From Patella vulgata (taxonomy: Eukaryota > Mollusca > Gastropoda > Patellidae), in assembly GCF_932274485.2 (NCBI RefSeq), contig NC_065884.2, positions 26,459,622-26,523,621 of the forward strand: a DNA stretch of 64,000 nt, given 5' to 3'. The notes below the pieces were generated by a model. That model did no database searches, was not told where the DNA came from, and saw only the letters and a list, made by a program, of their open reading frames with translations. The translations under genes were made by a program, and so were the position numbers. Positions 50,801 to 61,449 of this stretch are shown one piece after another. Within the stretch, counting starts at the first letter, position 1. Each line of letters opens with the position of its first letter.

Positions 50801-53800
50801 ATTGTGAACTCTAGCTAAAAATGCAATTTTTTTTAACAATCATGAGCCATAATCCAGGAAGTTAAGTTCGGGTATCCGCGATTATAAAAAGGAACCAAGA
50901 TCTTAGTGTGTAATGGTGATATATTCACACGTTTTTTTTTAAATCGGTTAAAAATTGTGACCTCAATCAAGGGCCATAATTCAGAAGTTGCGATCCGATA
51001 TGCACGAATATCGAAAGGAACCATCGAAATCAGATCAAAATTGTGCCCTCTAGAGGGTCCACAACACTGATTTACCAGATGTTTACACTATTAAAGAGGG
51101 GCGGTCATTTTGTCCGGCAGTTTTGGCCCGATTTTCACAAAATTCAAACTCAACAAACATTACGGTGTAACGGTGATACATTTGAACGTTTTTATTAAAT
51201 CGAATAATAATTGTGACCTCTAAAGGGACCACAAGCTAATAACGCGATTTTGCGTACAATCAGAGGCCATAATTCAGGAAGTTAAAATCCAATATGTGCG
51301 AATATTGAAAGGGACCGAGATCTTTGGGTTATAAACATGCATTTCAAGTTTCATCAAAATCAGATGAAAATTGTGACCTCCAGAGGGTTCACAACCCTGA
51401 TACACAATATTGCGACACTATTTGATAACGAGGGGCAGCTATTTTGTCCGTCAGTTTCAATCCGATTTTTACGAAATTTGCACTCAACCATCCTTCGGGT
51501 GTAACGGTGATATATTGTAACGTTTTTTTTTAATTCAGATAAAAAATGTGACCTCTATGGGGTCCACAAGCTAAAATTCGGATTTTTCGTACAAGCAGGG
51601 GCCATAATTCAGGAAGTCATGGCCCAATATGCTATCGAACGGAATCGAGATTTGTGGTTTATAAACATGCATTTCAAGTTTCATCAAAATCAGATGAAAA
51701 TTGTGACCTCCAGAGGGTCCACAACCCTGTAACCCAATATTTTGACACTATTTGCGAACAAGTGGCGGCCATTTTGTCCGTCAGTTTCGGTCCGATTTTT
51801 ACGAAATTCGAACTCAATCATCCTTAGGGTGTAATGGTGATATATTGTAAGGGTTTTTTAAATCGGATAAAAATTGTGACCTCTATGGGGTCTACAAGCT
51901 AAAAAAGCGATTTTTCGTACAATCAGGGGCCATAATTCAAGAAGTTATGTTCCGATATATGCGCGATATGGAAAGGAACCGAGATCTGTGGGTTACAAAC
52001 ATATGTTTCAAGTTTAAACCAAATTGGATAAAAATTGTGACCTCTACAGTGTTCAGTGGGCGTATAAAAATCATTTCAGAAGGAGTACAGTATAGAATGT
52101 TTATCAACAATCATACGAGTCACTGGCAATTTAATTCTGGAACTCCTTTTTTTTTTAAAACCAGTGGCTGCCGGGCAGGATACGACAACATTTTCGAGAG
52201 ATGGATAGAGAACAAGCTAAGAAGAAAGTGATTTTTCTTACAATCAAGGGCCATAATTCAGGAAATTCTAATTCGATATGCGCAAATATCGAAAGGAACC
52301 GAGATCTGTAGGTTATAAACTTATATTTCAAGTTTCAACAAAATCAGATAAAAATTGTGACCTCTATAGGGTCCACAACCTTGATATACCATATTTTTAC
52401 GCTATTTTAGAATGAACGGCGGCCATTTTGTCTGTCAATTTTGGGCCGATTTTCACGAAATTCGAACTCAGTCGTCCTTAAGGTGTACAGTGATATAATA
52501 ATACGTTTTTTTAAATCGGATAAAAATTATGACCTCTATAGGGTCCACAAGCTAAAAACGCGATTTTTCATACAATCAGGGGCCATAATTCAGGAAGTTA
52601 CGGTCCGATATGCTCGAATATTGAAAGAAACCAAGATCTTTGGGTTATAAACTTACATTTCAAGTATCAACAAAATCGGATTAAAATTGTAACCTCCATA
52701 GGGTCCACAACCTTGATATACCATATTTTTACACTATTTGATAAAATCGGATAACCAGCGGCTGCCAGGCAGGATACGCCCACATTTTCGAGAGATGGAT
52801 AGAGAACAAGCTAAAAAGAAAGTGATTTTTCCTACAATCAAGGACCATAATTCAGGAAATTCCAATTCGAACCGAGATCTTTGGGTTATAAACTTACATT
52901 TCAAGTTTCAACAAAATCGGATAAAAATTGTGACCTCTATAGGGTCCACCAACCTTGATATACCATATTTTTACGCTATTTGAGAACGAACGGCGGCCAT
53001 TTTGTCTGTCAATTTTGGGCCGATTTTCCCGAAATTCGAACTCAGCCATCCTTAGGGTGTAACAGTGATATAATAATACGTTTTTTTAAATCGGATAAAA
53101 ATTATGACCTCTATAGGGTCCACAAGCTAAAAACTCGATTTTTCGTACAATCAGGGCCATAATTCAGGAAGTTACGGTCCGATATGCGCGAATATCGAAA
53201 GGAACTGAGATCTTTGGGTTATAAACTTACATTTCAATTTTCAACAAAATTGGATAAAAATTTTGACCTCTATAGGGTCCACAACCTTGATATACCATAT
53301 TTTTACACTATTTGAGAACGAACGGCGGCCATTTTGGGCCGATTTTCACAAAATTCGAACTCAGCCATCCTTAGCGTGTAACAGTGATATAATAATACGT
53401 TTTTTTTAAATCGGATAAAAATTATGACCTCTATAGGGTCCACAAGCTAAAAACGTGATTTTTCGTACAATCAGGGGCCATAATTCAGGAAGTTACGGTC
53501 CGATATGCGCGAATATGGAAAGGAACTGAGATCTTTGGGTTATAAACTTACATTTCAATTTTTTTAAAAATCGGATAAAAATTGTGACCTCTATAGGGTC
53601 CACAAGCTAAAAATGCGATTTTTCGTACAATCAGGGGCCATAATTCAGGAAGTTACGGTCTGATATGGGTTATAAACTTACATTTCAAGTTTCAAAAAAA
53701 TCGGATAAAAATTGTGACCTCTATAGGGTCCACAAGCTAAAAACGTGATTTTTCGTACAATCAGGGGCCATAATCCATGAAGTTTCGATCCGATACATGC

Positions 53801-55742
53801 CAATATCGAAAGCAGCCTAGATCTTTTGGGGATATACCTATATTTCAAGTTTCATCAAAATCGGATAAGAATTGTGACCTGTAGAGAGTCCACAAACAAT
53901 TGTGGACGGACGGACGGACGGACAGGGGCGACGGCATAATACGTCCACATGAAAATGTGGGCGTATAAAAAAAGGCTCACAAATGATAAGGAGAATCTTT
54001 ACCACCATCACTAACTATTCCCGAAAATTTCAGTCCCTCATAAACCTATCCGTTACTCGATTATTTTCCTAGGAACTGGGTGATCCAGACTGCACCTGCG
54101 GCCTCGCTTCGTAGACTCGATCATTTACCGACCAAATTTCCAGTAACGGATAGGTTTATGAGGGACTTGGTGATACAGACTGCTACAAACACAACTTATT
54201 TCCGGGCCGTTGAACATGAATTTCGGCAAGTGACAGCGCTTCACGTTTGATTTGTAATTAATAACGCTGTTAAATGGCCAATTTAATTACATCAGAAGCT
54301 GAATAATGATCAAAAAAGGTCTCGTTGGCAATAAAAACGACGGGTAGTGTTAGAACTAGTGAGTATTGTGAGATGTTAGCAGACGTAATGCCTTGAAAAC
54401 GTGTAAACAAAGATTGTGGCTGAAATACCTTTTATATACTATAATATATAGTCAAGCAGTAGTAAGAAGTTTTATTTTAATCCCTTCAAGTGCCTGTGAT
54501 AACATACTAATTAAAATCTTCAAGAATTGAGGAAGTTTATTTTCCTGTAACAGTTCCCAGAGAACTTTAAATAAACAAAAAACTCAAATAAATCAGTTCC
54601 TGGTTAGAAATAATATGAGCAAAGGAAACCTCTCAAACTCATATTCTTGTTTATATAGTTACCAGGTAGCACGATTTACCCAAATCACACATTATATCAG
54701 ATCGTATTACAATAATTTATATTGATATTTGATAATACACCATTCTTTATACCAAATTGTCATTTTTAATCTAAAATAGTATGGTTCTTTTTGTGTCAAA
54801 AAGGCCCCTCAAAATGCGGTTTCCAAACAAGATAGGAAGTTGTAACCAAATCAACTATTATTTCAACTCATATCACAATAATTATTATATATATATTTGA
54901 TAATATACCATTCTTTATGCCAAATTGCCATTTTTAATTGAAAATCCTGGTGTTTATGTGTCAAAAATGCTCTTCAAAATATGATTTCCAAGCAACTGCA
55001 TCAAACAAAATTGCTTGCTTGGAAATCACACAAAAACGTTACAGTTTTAATTTAAAAATGACAATTTATTATGGTATGAAAAATGGTACATGTTTATTTA
55101 TCAAATATTTACATGAGTAGAAATAATGGTGGATATGGGTAAATCGTGCTACTGTTTAGTTACCTGATCAGCACCAAATGGAGCTATATTGGCTTTAACA
55201 GATCCAGTTCCTATGGCAATAACAGTTAAAACAATATAAACAAGACCGACACAATTTTCATTAAAAGGATTATTTGTGTCACTTGTATCATCATTTTGTC
55301 CACTTTGATTTTTAAATTTACATATATGGGTACCGTTGATTATCATAGTTCCATTTTTATCCAGAGCCAAAAACGGCATAGTACCATAACCAGCAATATA
55401 GATTATAAACGCTACCAGAATAGCTTTATATCGTCCTAAAAATGAATCTGCTAACCAACCCCCGAATAAAGAAGTCACAAAAGATACACCAAGAAAATAA
55501 AATGAGGCACTTAAAGCATGGTAAGACATCCAATTGAACGGATTCTTATTCAGAAACAAAACTAAGTTTCCCGAAAGACTGTAAAAAGCCAATCTCTCCA
55601 AAATAACTGTAAACAAAATCATCCCACATGCCACTTGCATCTTCCAATATGATAAGTGTTCATGATTTCTTTGGCGATGAACTGGTGATGTATTCGTCTC
55701 TCTCGATGGAGAACGATGTATGAGTTGTGTCTGTTCATCCAT
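41880..55742 (-). CDS. slc15a4: SLC15A4-like proton-coupled peptide/histidine transporter (POT family)
   Basis: Eight minus-strand exons join in frame: 55742-55164, 50335-50155, 48726-48606, 47791-47623, 44954-44829, 44177-43916, 42697-42602 and 42301-41880 (stop), 1956 nt, 651 residues, somewhat longer than human SLC15A4. Multi-spanning membrane protein of the POT/PTR2 family. Landmarks: GGWLADSFLGRYKAI after the first helices, KANIAPFGADQV (PTR2 signature 1), FFNWFYWCINIGAFLGLG (signature 2), PYWVVYFQMQTTFLLQGLH in the TM7 region, QIPQYALIGMSEVFTSVAG and SMKGIIMGLFYFTSGIGSFLG near the end. SLC15A3/4 move histidine and small peptides with protons out of endolysosomes. The N-terminus EQTQLI fits an acidic dileucine motif, consistent with lysosomal sorting (inference). 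The first glutamate of the usual E-x-x-E-R proton motif is Val46 here (V46-I-L-E49-R50). A LINE lies about 220 bp upstream of the start codon. Confidence 0.94.
43023..43526 (+). mobile_element. Family E TTAA MITE, copy 3
   Basis: Starts GGAGCTAATATTTGGGACCT after TTAA 43019-43022, ends GAGTTAGAGACTTAGCTAC; the right TTAA is lost. In the SLC15A4 intron between exons 6 and 7. Confidence 0.7.
43555..43840 (+). mobile_element. Family D MITE, copy 3
   Basis: CAGATCTATATAGATCTGAC at the left, GAAACGAAATAGGATCTGTG at the right. It directly follows the family E copy in the same intron. Confidence 0.65.
44249..44492 (-). mobile_element. tRNA-derived SINE in SLC15A4 intron 5
   Basis: GAGAGAAATGGGGTTTAATG at the tail, GGAAAACCGGAGAAAACCCA in the core, CATGGAATCGACACCACG at box B. 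Moderately diverged. Confidence 0.8.
45475..45762 (-). mobile_element. tRNA-derived SINE in SLC15A4 intron 4
   Basis: Long GA repeat, AAATGGTGTTTAATGGCCAC, CACTTGCGCGTAGGGGTC, AGGTTGGACAGGCGACCCTA and ACCATTCAGCTATCCAACAC at the box A end. Confidence 0.85.
46984..47499. mobile_element. TTAA MITE, 516 bp
   Basis: Ends AGGGACTATCCCTTATTTGA and, inverted, AGGGCTAATCCCGATAGTTT; TTAA at 46980-46983 and 47500-47503. In SLC15A4 intron 4. Confidence 0.75.
49180..49605 (+). mobile_element. tRNA-derived SINE interrupted by a second SINE
   Basis: 49180-49345 holds the tRNA-like head and core (GATGGCCTAATTGTTAAATG, GTTTCTATTTCCCTG); 49493-49605 holds the 3' part (GACCCCTATGCTTAAACAAA, ending in CTCCCTCTCT). 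Confidence 0.8.
49346..49482 (-). mobile_element. SINE inserted in SINE, opposite orientation
   Basis: GAGAGGGAGAGAAATGGGGT to CATTTACCAGCTGGGAA. The target duplication CCACTGCTAA stands at 49336-49345 and 49483-49492. The middle of the SINE is deleted between TTCGCTT and GGACAGG. Confidence 0.85.
50489..53976 (-). mobile_element. Modular repeat family B, tandem composite in SLC15A4 intron 1
   Basis: Inverted. The terminus CTGCCAGGCAGGATACGCCC (or close variants) occurs three times (about 50490, 52164, 52757), while the opposite terminus GAAAATGTGGGCGTATAAAA is at 53948 and a partial one at 52059. So at least two, probably three, copies stand head to tail. All open frames here are repeat text. 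Confidence 0.75.
54032..54163. repeat. 130-bp foldback
   Basis: GTCCCTCATAAACCTATCCG at the left and CGGATAGGTTTATGAGGGAC at the right, perfect over at least 25 bp, around a GC-rich loop. Confidence 0.8.
54664..55156. mobile_element. hAT-like MITE next to the SLC15A4 exon-1 donor
   Basis: Arms GTAGCACGATTTACCCA at the left and, inverted, at the right, with further inverted similarity inward (GTCATTTTTAA). The 8-bp direct repeat TAGTTACC brackets it (54656-54663, 55157-55164), suiting hAT. Confidence 0.7.
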
Positions 55743-55961
55743 GGTGAAGATATTTATAATAAAGTTTCATTAAAGTTTTAAAACTTCTACGTTAAACCCC
55801 AATTTATTTCATTTCATTTAAAACTTCCATCTCATTTCTCTGTTGACAAACAAACTACGCCATTTTGTTTCTTTACAATTCTATCATGTGACTTTCGGTC
55901 ATGTGATCGGAATACTATGGAAGCCTATAATTTATAACTACCATTCATAATTTCTACTTTT
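55743..55961 (-). promoter_or_regulatory. SLC15A4 5' flank / probable promoter
   Basis: The 219 bp between the start codon and the LINE. On the minus strand it contains CAAAATGGCG (about 55857-55866), a good YY1-like element often found at TATA-less animal promoters, and no TATA box in a suitable place. The 5' UTR presumably starts here; the LINE bounds it upstream. Confidence 0.4.
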
Positions 55962-56449
55962 CGCCCCTTGAGAACGCGAAAGTCGAAAAATCGAAAAGTA
56001 GAAGTTACGACAAAATGTGAGGCGACAGCACGCTATACAAGCCAAAATCGACTAGAAAATAAGAAATTAAGAAAGAAAGAAGGCACTTCGCCTACGGAAA
56101 CGCCACTACAATACAATGAAGTCAACCACCGAAACTACCTAAAGTTGAAATACGCTGCAAGAGACACCATCCAGAAGTCACAAAGTGGGCACTGGGTGAC
56201 ATTCTGTAATACGTTGAATAAAAACACGCAAACGGGTGTCGTCTGGAAGAAGCCGAACGCCATGAACGGGAACTGCAGATCATTCAACATACCAAACCTT
56301 GAAGATGGAGATCAGTACGTTACCAACGGCAAGGAAAAGGCAGATCTACTTGCTAAAACATTTGCAGACGCAAGCAGAGATAAAAAAACCCCCAATCACC
56401 AGAGTTTCCGAAGAGGAAGGAAATCTTTCGCAGCACCCTTCATTAGTAA

Positions 56450-57571
56450 TTGAATCTAATGAAGAGGCTCTTTCCCTCAAGAAGGATGAAGGATAGTGCG
56501 GCTGGTGAGGACAAAGTAAAGTACTCAATGCTCAAACATCTGCCTAGAAACGCCAAAACGACACTACTAAACTTCTTCAACACATCCTGGCTGTCTGGAG
56601 AGGTACCTAAAGAATGGCGGAAAGCAAACGTCATCCCACTACTGAAACCGGGGAAAGAGAGGACAAAGGCAGAGTCCTATCGACCAGTAAGCTTGACATC
56701 CACACTATGCAAATCCCTGGAACATCCGATTACAGTTCTATCTGGAGAGTAACCGACTGATTGACGAAAATCAAAGCGGGTTCAGGAAAGGACGATCAAC
56801 AATGGACCACTTGGTGAGACTACAGCAAGTTATGTCGCAGGCACTCCTCTCGGGGTGCCTGTTATGTGCCGTGTTCGTCGATCTGACCAAGGCTTTCGAT
56901 TTGGTTTGGTTAGACGTATCGGTATAACGGGCATAATGTTTCGGTGGATCAAAAGTTTTCTGAGCGATAGAAGGATACAGGTGAATGTTGGTAGATTCCG
57001 GAGTGCCGGGCAAACATTAGAAAATGGCACGCCTCAGGGGTCGGTCATCAGTCCCACCCTCTTCAATATCATGATCAATGTCATAAAGAAATCGTCCTAC
57101 CTCGATGCCAGAACTGACTTAGCTAAATTTGCTGATGACAGTACCATATGGAGGAAAGGGAGGAGCTTTTGTGAACTGCAAAATAACATGCAAAAGGCCT
57201 TAGACAAATTCATGACATGAACAAACGATTGGGGATTTCAAGTCCCAGAGAAGAAAACGGTCGGTATGCTCGTGAGCAGGGATAGTGGGATAAGCAGAAT
57301 GACTCTGTGTATGAACGGGAAAACCATCGAGTTTAAAGACCAAACCAAGTTCCTTGGCGTAATCTTTGACCGAAGGCTGACCTGGAAACCGCACATCGAC
57401 TTGACTGTAGATGGATGCTCCAAAATCCTAAACTTAATGAGAAAAATAACGGGTTGCACGTGGGGTGCCAATAGAGTTACATTAATGATGGTGTATCGTG
57501 CTCTAATACGCTCTGTATTAGACTACGGCTCTTTGGCCTTCATGAACTGCGCTCCAAAACTCTTTAAGTAA
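56450..57571 (+). pseudogene. LINE reverse transcriptase domain, disrupted
   Basis: Encodes the fingers and palm of a non-LTR reverse transcriptase in more than one frame. Palm motif A is VFVDLTKAFDLVW (about 56868-56906), the conserved GTPQGS motif is near 57028-57046 and the catalytic FADD is near 57127-57139. The thumb continues to about 57571 (TKFLGVIFDRRLTWKPHI, SVLDYGSLAF). The open frames are interrupted between about 56752 and 56855 and again around 57220, so no functional enzyme is made. Confidence 0.8.
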
Positions 57572-57770
57572 GCTTGACACCGTCCAATACAAAGCTCTGT
57601 GCATTGCGACTGGTGTAGGGCTTGGGACTAGGAGAGAGGAATTACTACAGGAAGCCGGGGAGTTGCCCCTATCCCTAAGAAGAAAAGAACTAGCGACAAG
57701 GTAATGGGCCAAGATCTCGCAACTGGGCGAAAGATCCCCTACTTTTGTCAGTCTACAAAAGACAAGATAT

Positions 57771-58331
57771 GTGAGAGATCCTAGAAAGAAAAGCTTCGGC
57801 CAGGGTATCAGGGAAACAATCAAGGAACTGCGACTGGGGGAGCTCGTGATAAATGAACACGACCCCCCAGCAATCGCCCCTTGGACGCTCCCTATACCGC
57901 CGGTCAATCTAGATCTACTACAGAAAACCGACAAGAAAAACAACCCCACTGCTGCACGTGCTTTCTCTCTAGAACACCTGGAAGACAACTGGCCGTCTGA
58001 TGACTGGGACCATGTGTACACGGATGGCTCACACAACCCTGAAAGGGGCACAAGCTCGTTTGGAATATATCTGCCAAACGGGGAACAGGGAATAAGCAGG
58101 AAACTGCCCAATAACTGTTCGGTGTACACTGCAGAGCGTGTGGCCATTCGTGACGCTATATCATGGATCTCCCATCAAAAGACTAGTAAGTTCGTCATTC
58201 GAAGCGACTCTCTGAGCAGTCTGATTTCAATCCAAAATGACAACTCGGACTCAAGACCAGAAGTCATTTTGGAAATCAGGCAGCTGTACCAGAGGGTCCT
58301 GGAGAAGGGAAGCAAATTAGAGCTCGTGTAG
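57771..58331 (+). pseudogene. LINE RNase H domain, open but detached from RT
   Basis: A 186-codon open frame contains the RNase H core: VYTDGSHNPERGTSSFGIYL (first Asp), YTAERVAIRDAISWI (Glu) and VIRSDSLSSLISI (second Asp). This D-E-D set is the known catalytic triad. RNase H downstream of RT is typical of I-superfamily LINEs. It lies in a different frame from the RT segments upstream and is read here as part of the dead element. Confidence 0.8.
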
Positions 58332-58729
58332 ACTACAGCACCACGGAAATCTACAGTATGGTTAAAAGACAGGTCAATTCATTCTGGGAATTAAAACTCG
58401 TTGAACTTGATACATACAGATTCCGACTGGATGACAAAATCTACACGATCAATCACCCTAGAAGAGATATATGCAGAATTAAATCGAAACTAAAGGTGAA
58501 AGAGCGGCTGTGAGACTACATCCACCAAGTCATCGTCTGTGAATGCGGAGAAGAATGTATCACCAACCATGTCCTGGTAGACTGCGAGGTATACAAGGAG
58601 GAGAGAAGGGAACTAGTGAGAATGATGGAGACTAACAACATACCATTCAACACTGAGACCAGATCTGAAACTGCAAATCTTCGAACAAATCCACGCCCTA
58701 ATGGACACAGTTGGACTAAGTAGAATAGT

Positions 58730-59160
58730 GAAGCAAGAGGGGGCCACGGTTAGACGGGATCGGCATCTAAACACTAAACTACATAGGAGATTTATACCAA
58801 ACTGGCAGGATAGTGGAGTAAGGGAGAGTCACGATCAGACGGACTCGGCATCTAAACACTATTCCGGCAAAAAATAGACATCAAACCTACAGAGTGGGAT
58901 AGGGGAGTAAGGGGAGGTCACGATAAGACGGGCCTGGCACCTAAACACTAATCCCACAAAGATGACATCTACCAAACTAGCAGGATAGGGGAGTTACGGC
59001 CAGACGGACTCGGGACCTAAACACTTTTCCCGCAAAAGAAACAGATACCAAACCCATAGAGTGGGATTGTGGAGTAAGGGGAGGTCACGATAAGACGGGC
59101 CTGGCACCTAAACACTAATCCCACAACGAAGACATCTACCAATCCAGAAGCAGAAGAAAA
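58730..59160 (+). repeat. Direct repeats in the LINE 3' UTR
   Basis: At least four diverged copies of a 75-80 bp unit with the landmarks GGGGAGTAAGGGGAGGTCAC, AGACGGGCCTGGCACCTAAA and CACTAATCCCACAA, alternating between two subtypes (ACGGACTCGG and ACGGGCCTGG). They follow the CCHC-like region and precede the tail. Confidence 0.7.
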
Positions 59161-59570
59161 CATCTACCAAACGATATGTTTTTTACTAAATAAAGGGAAG
59201 AACTTCCCACAAAACCCAATCCATGGCCTAAGGCCGAAAATGGAAAGATTGCAAAATCATATTCAAAAACAGGAAGCAGCTTCGGCTCTCCTATTTCTTG
59301 TCTGCGATATCACTTATGTGGAAGCAGACGTTAAACACCAGGATACTACTACTGTTACATATCATTATTTGCTTGATAACGATATCTGTATGTGCATGTT
59401 AATAAATTCAGAAGTAGTATATCCATATAAATGTTTTTATGTTTTATCTGCTATTTTATATCTTAATAAGTGTTGGTGTAGGCCTTTGATCATGTTGTTG
59501 CTAAGTATGGTTTCGGTTATGTTGTTGTATTTTGTCTATATTTGCCTCATACCTGTTTTACTGTATTAGC

Positions 59571-59606
59571 TTGATAACGTTGAGAGAATACTCTACGAAA
59601 CGTCGC
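59571..59606 (+). other. Hammerhead-like motif, degenerate
   Basis: TTGATAACGTTGAGAGAATA then CTCTACGAAACGTC resembles the order (C)TGATGA - hairpin - GAAAC seen in hammerhead ribozymes of Penelope-like elements. The core has two changes. No surrounding element was recognised. Confidence 0.3.
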
Positions 59607-60184
59607 CTTAAATACACTTGTAGCTGTTTTCCATAAGTATGTGTTTTGTTGTAACATCAATATTGATTGGAATTGATCAATATTGAATTTTGATTCGGGT
59701 TTTTAATTTCGAATAATATTATGGGAAATATTGAGTTAGATACTTAAATCAGCTCCTTTAAGACAGTGTAGGACTATAATTGAAAAATTAATATTTTAAA
59801 ATGTTGCTTCTTATTTTACATATGAATTCATGTTATTTCTATTATTGAAAAGAAAATTGTTCTCTTCATTGACACTTCACATTGTTAGAACATCGAACAA
59901 ATTAAGCTTTTTGATATCTGCCTAGCATCATGACGTCGTTTGGTGACGCCACTGCCTGCGCACTGATTCAGCTTTAATGGGCGGGCACGCCCCCCCCCCC
60001 CCCAACCGCACCTCAGATGAAGAAGTAAGCTCCCCCGCGAGAAAAAGTAAGTGCCCGTAAGCAGTGGTGTAGCTAGATTCTGGACATTATGTCACCATTA
60101 TTCCACTCCGCTGTGGTCTTATACTATCTCATAACCATCTGCATATTCACGGTTGTGTGAACCGCCCAGTTAGTGCGTGGGCCG
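59607..60184. other. Gene-free DNA
   Basis: 59648-59762 resembles one end of the family E MITE (ending CAGCTCCTTTAA). A poly-C run at about 59988-60003. Nothing else seen. Confidence 0.35.
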
Positions 60185-60850
60185 TAGAATTTGCATGACG
60201 AATGACAAGCGAATGATGAATGACAAGGAATTTCTAAGCAATAACTGCTTCCTTTAGGCCAATATAATTTAACTACAGTATTGGGTTTAATAACTATAAA
60301 CTTAATTTGTATTTTTTGAGGTAATTAATATTTTATTTCAATTGGATGAAACTGATCAGGGAACAGCCATAGCCTGTATCACACCCGATAAGAAACCTCA
60401 TCTCTCAACCTTCCGTCAGTAGCCTATATATCTCAACGTTTTTACCTACGTTATCGTAGCTAGTATCAGAACTCTTCTCATACAAAGTCTTGTCAGTCTG
60501 GTGACTTATCATTCACTTTGTCATTCGTCTGGTGAACCTTCATATAATGTGTACGGGGGGGGGGGGGCTATTTGCCCGAAAATTTTCTTTGTCTTCCGGA
60601 TTTTGCACAAAGCTCCACTTACGTATTATAGTATTCAAAAAGTAAAGCGCGAGCGATTTCATTTGTCAATTATATGGTCTTATTTTCTAATGTTTGTGCC
60701 CGAAGAACGGACATACATTGCGGCGAACCCGTGTCCTACTCTGTCACTCGTCTTGTGAACCTGTGTCATTCACTTTGTTATACTTCTGGTAAACTTTGTC
60801 ATTCGTCTGGTGAATCTGACATTATCTTTGTCATTCGTTGACTTTACGGG
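60185..60850. repeat. Inverted clusters of GTCATTCG words
   Basis: Left: ATGACGAATGACAAGCGAAT. Right: several copies of TTTGTCATTCGTCTGGTGAA between 60519 and 60838. The arrangement suggests a decayed inverted-repeat element. Contains a poly-G run near 60556. Confidence 0.45.
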
Positions 60851-61204
60851 GACGCGTTCGAAATAGATTATGTGTGAATACGTCCTAGTAATTGACACAG
60901 TTCTCCTCAATCACACTAACAGTACAATTAATTTTGAGGCGTTCCTCTTTCTGCCGCGCTGATTGGTATCATGTCGTGATGTCGTGGCGTCGCCCTTCAT
61001 AAGGCGACATCCCGACATCACGACATTATAACCCGACACCACGACATTTTAAACCCGACACTACGACATTTTGGCCCTCACTACCAAATGACGGGTCTTA
61101 ATACGAAATTCCAGATATCATGCTACATATCAGTAGAAAGCACGTTCACTGTTCTTTTCAATTATATAAATAATTTTCTGGCACATTTATATTTACTTGC
61201 CTTG

Positions 61205-61342
61205 AAAAGTGAAAAGGGGGTTTTCTCCGGGTCCTCCGGATTCCCCCACTGCTAAAGACCCCTACGCGCAAGCAAATTGTTGAAATAAAATTAAACCATA
61301 CGTTAGTCCCGAAATGACCTATTTTGTGTCGAGTGGATACGC
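61205..61342 (+). mobile_element. tRNA-derived SINE, 3' half
   Basis: GGTTTTCTCCGGGTCCTCCG to ATGACCTATTTTGTGTCGAG. The tRNA-like head is missing. Inside the foldback element. Confidence 0.8.
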
Positions 61343-61398
61343 TCAAGTCATGGTCATCCAGCGAATTTGGTAGTTAGGGCCAGCTTGATTCGCAGTTA

Positions 61399-61410
<12 letters not shown>

Positions 61411-61449
<39 letters not shown>

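Larger units (their letters stand above)
55962..59340 (+). mobile_element. 5'-truncated LINE of the RT + RNase H type (I/Nimb-like), broken
   Basis: Non-LTR retrotransposon remnant on the plus strand. In order: the linker before the reverse transcriptase (55968-56450), RT (56450-57571) with SYRPVSLTSTLCKSLE, NQSGFRKGRSTMDHL, VFVDLTKAFD, NGTPQGSVISPTLFN and the catalytic box FADD, an RNase H domain (about 57990-58320), a CCHC-like cluster near 58535-58600 (CECGEE...NHVLVDC) and a repetitive 3' UTR. No endonuclease domain is present, so the 5' end is truncated, as is usual for LINEs. The reading frame shifts several times, so the copy is dead. The 3' end is placed at about 59340 by the tail GACGTTAAACACCA. 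No convincing target-site duplication was seen. Presence of RNase H points to the I superfamily; the clade is an inference. Confidence 0.85.

Noticed and set aside
57518-58147. 209-codon minus-strand open frame
   Set aside because: Antisense shadow of the LINE RNase H region.
59240-59569. 109-codon hydrophobic frame
   Set aside because: It begins inside the LINE 3' end and runs into AT-rich DNA; no domain or splice support.
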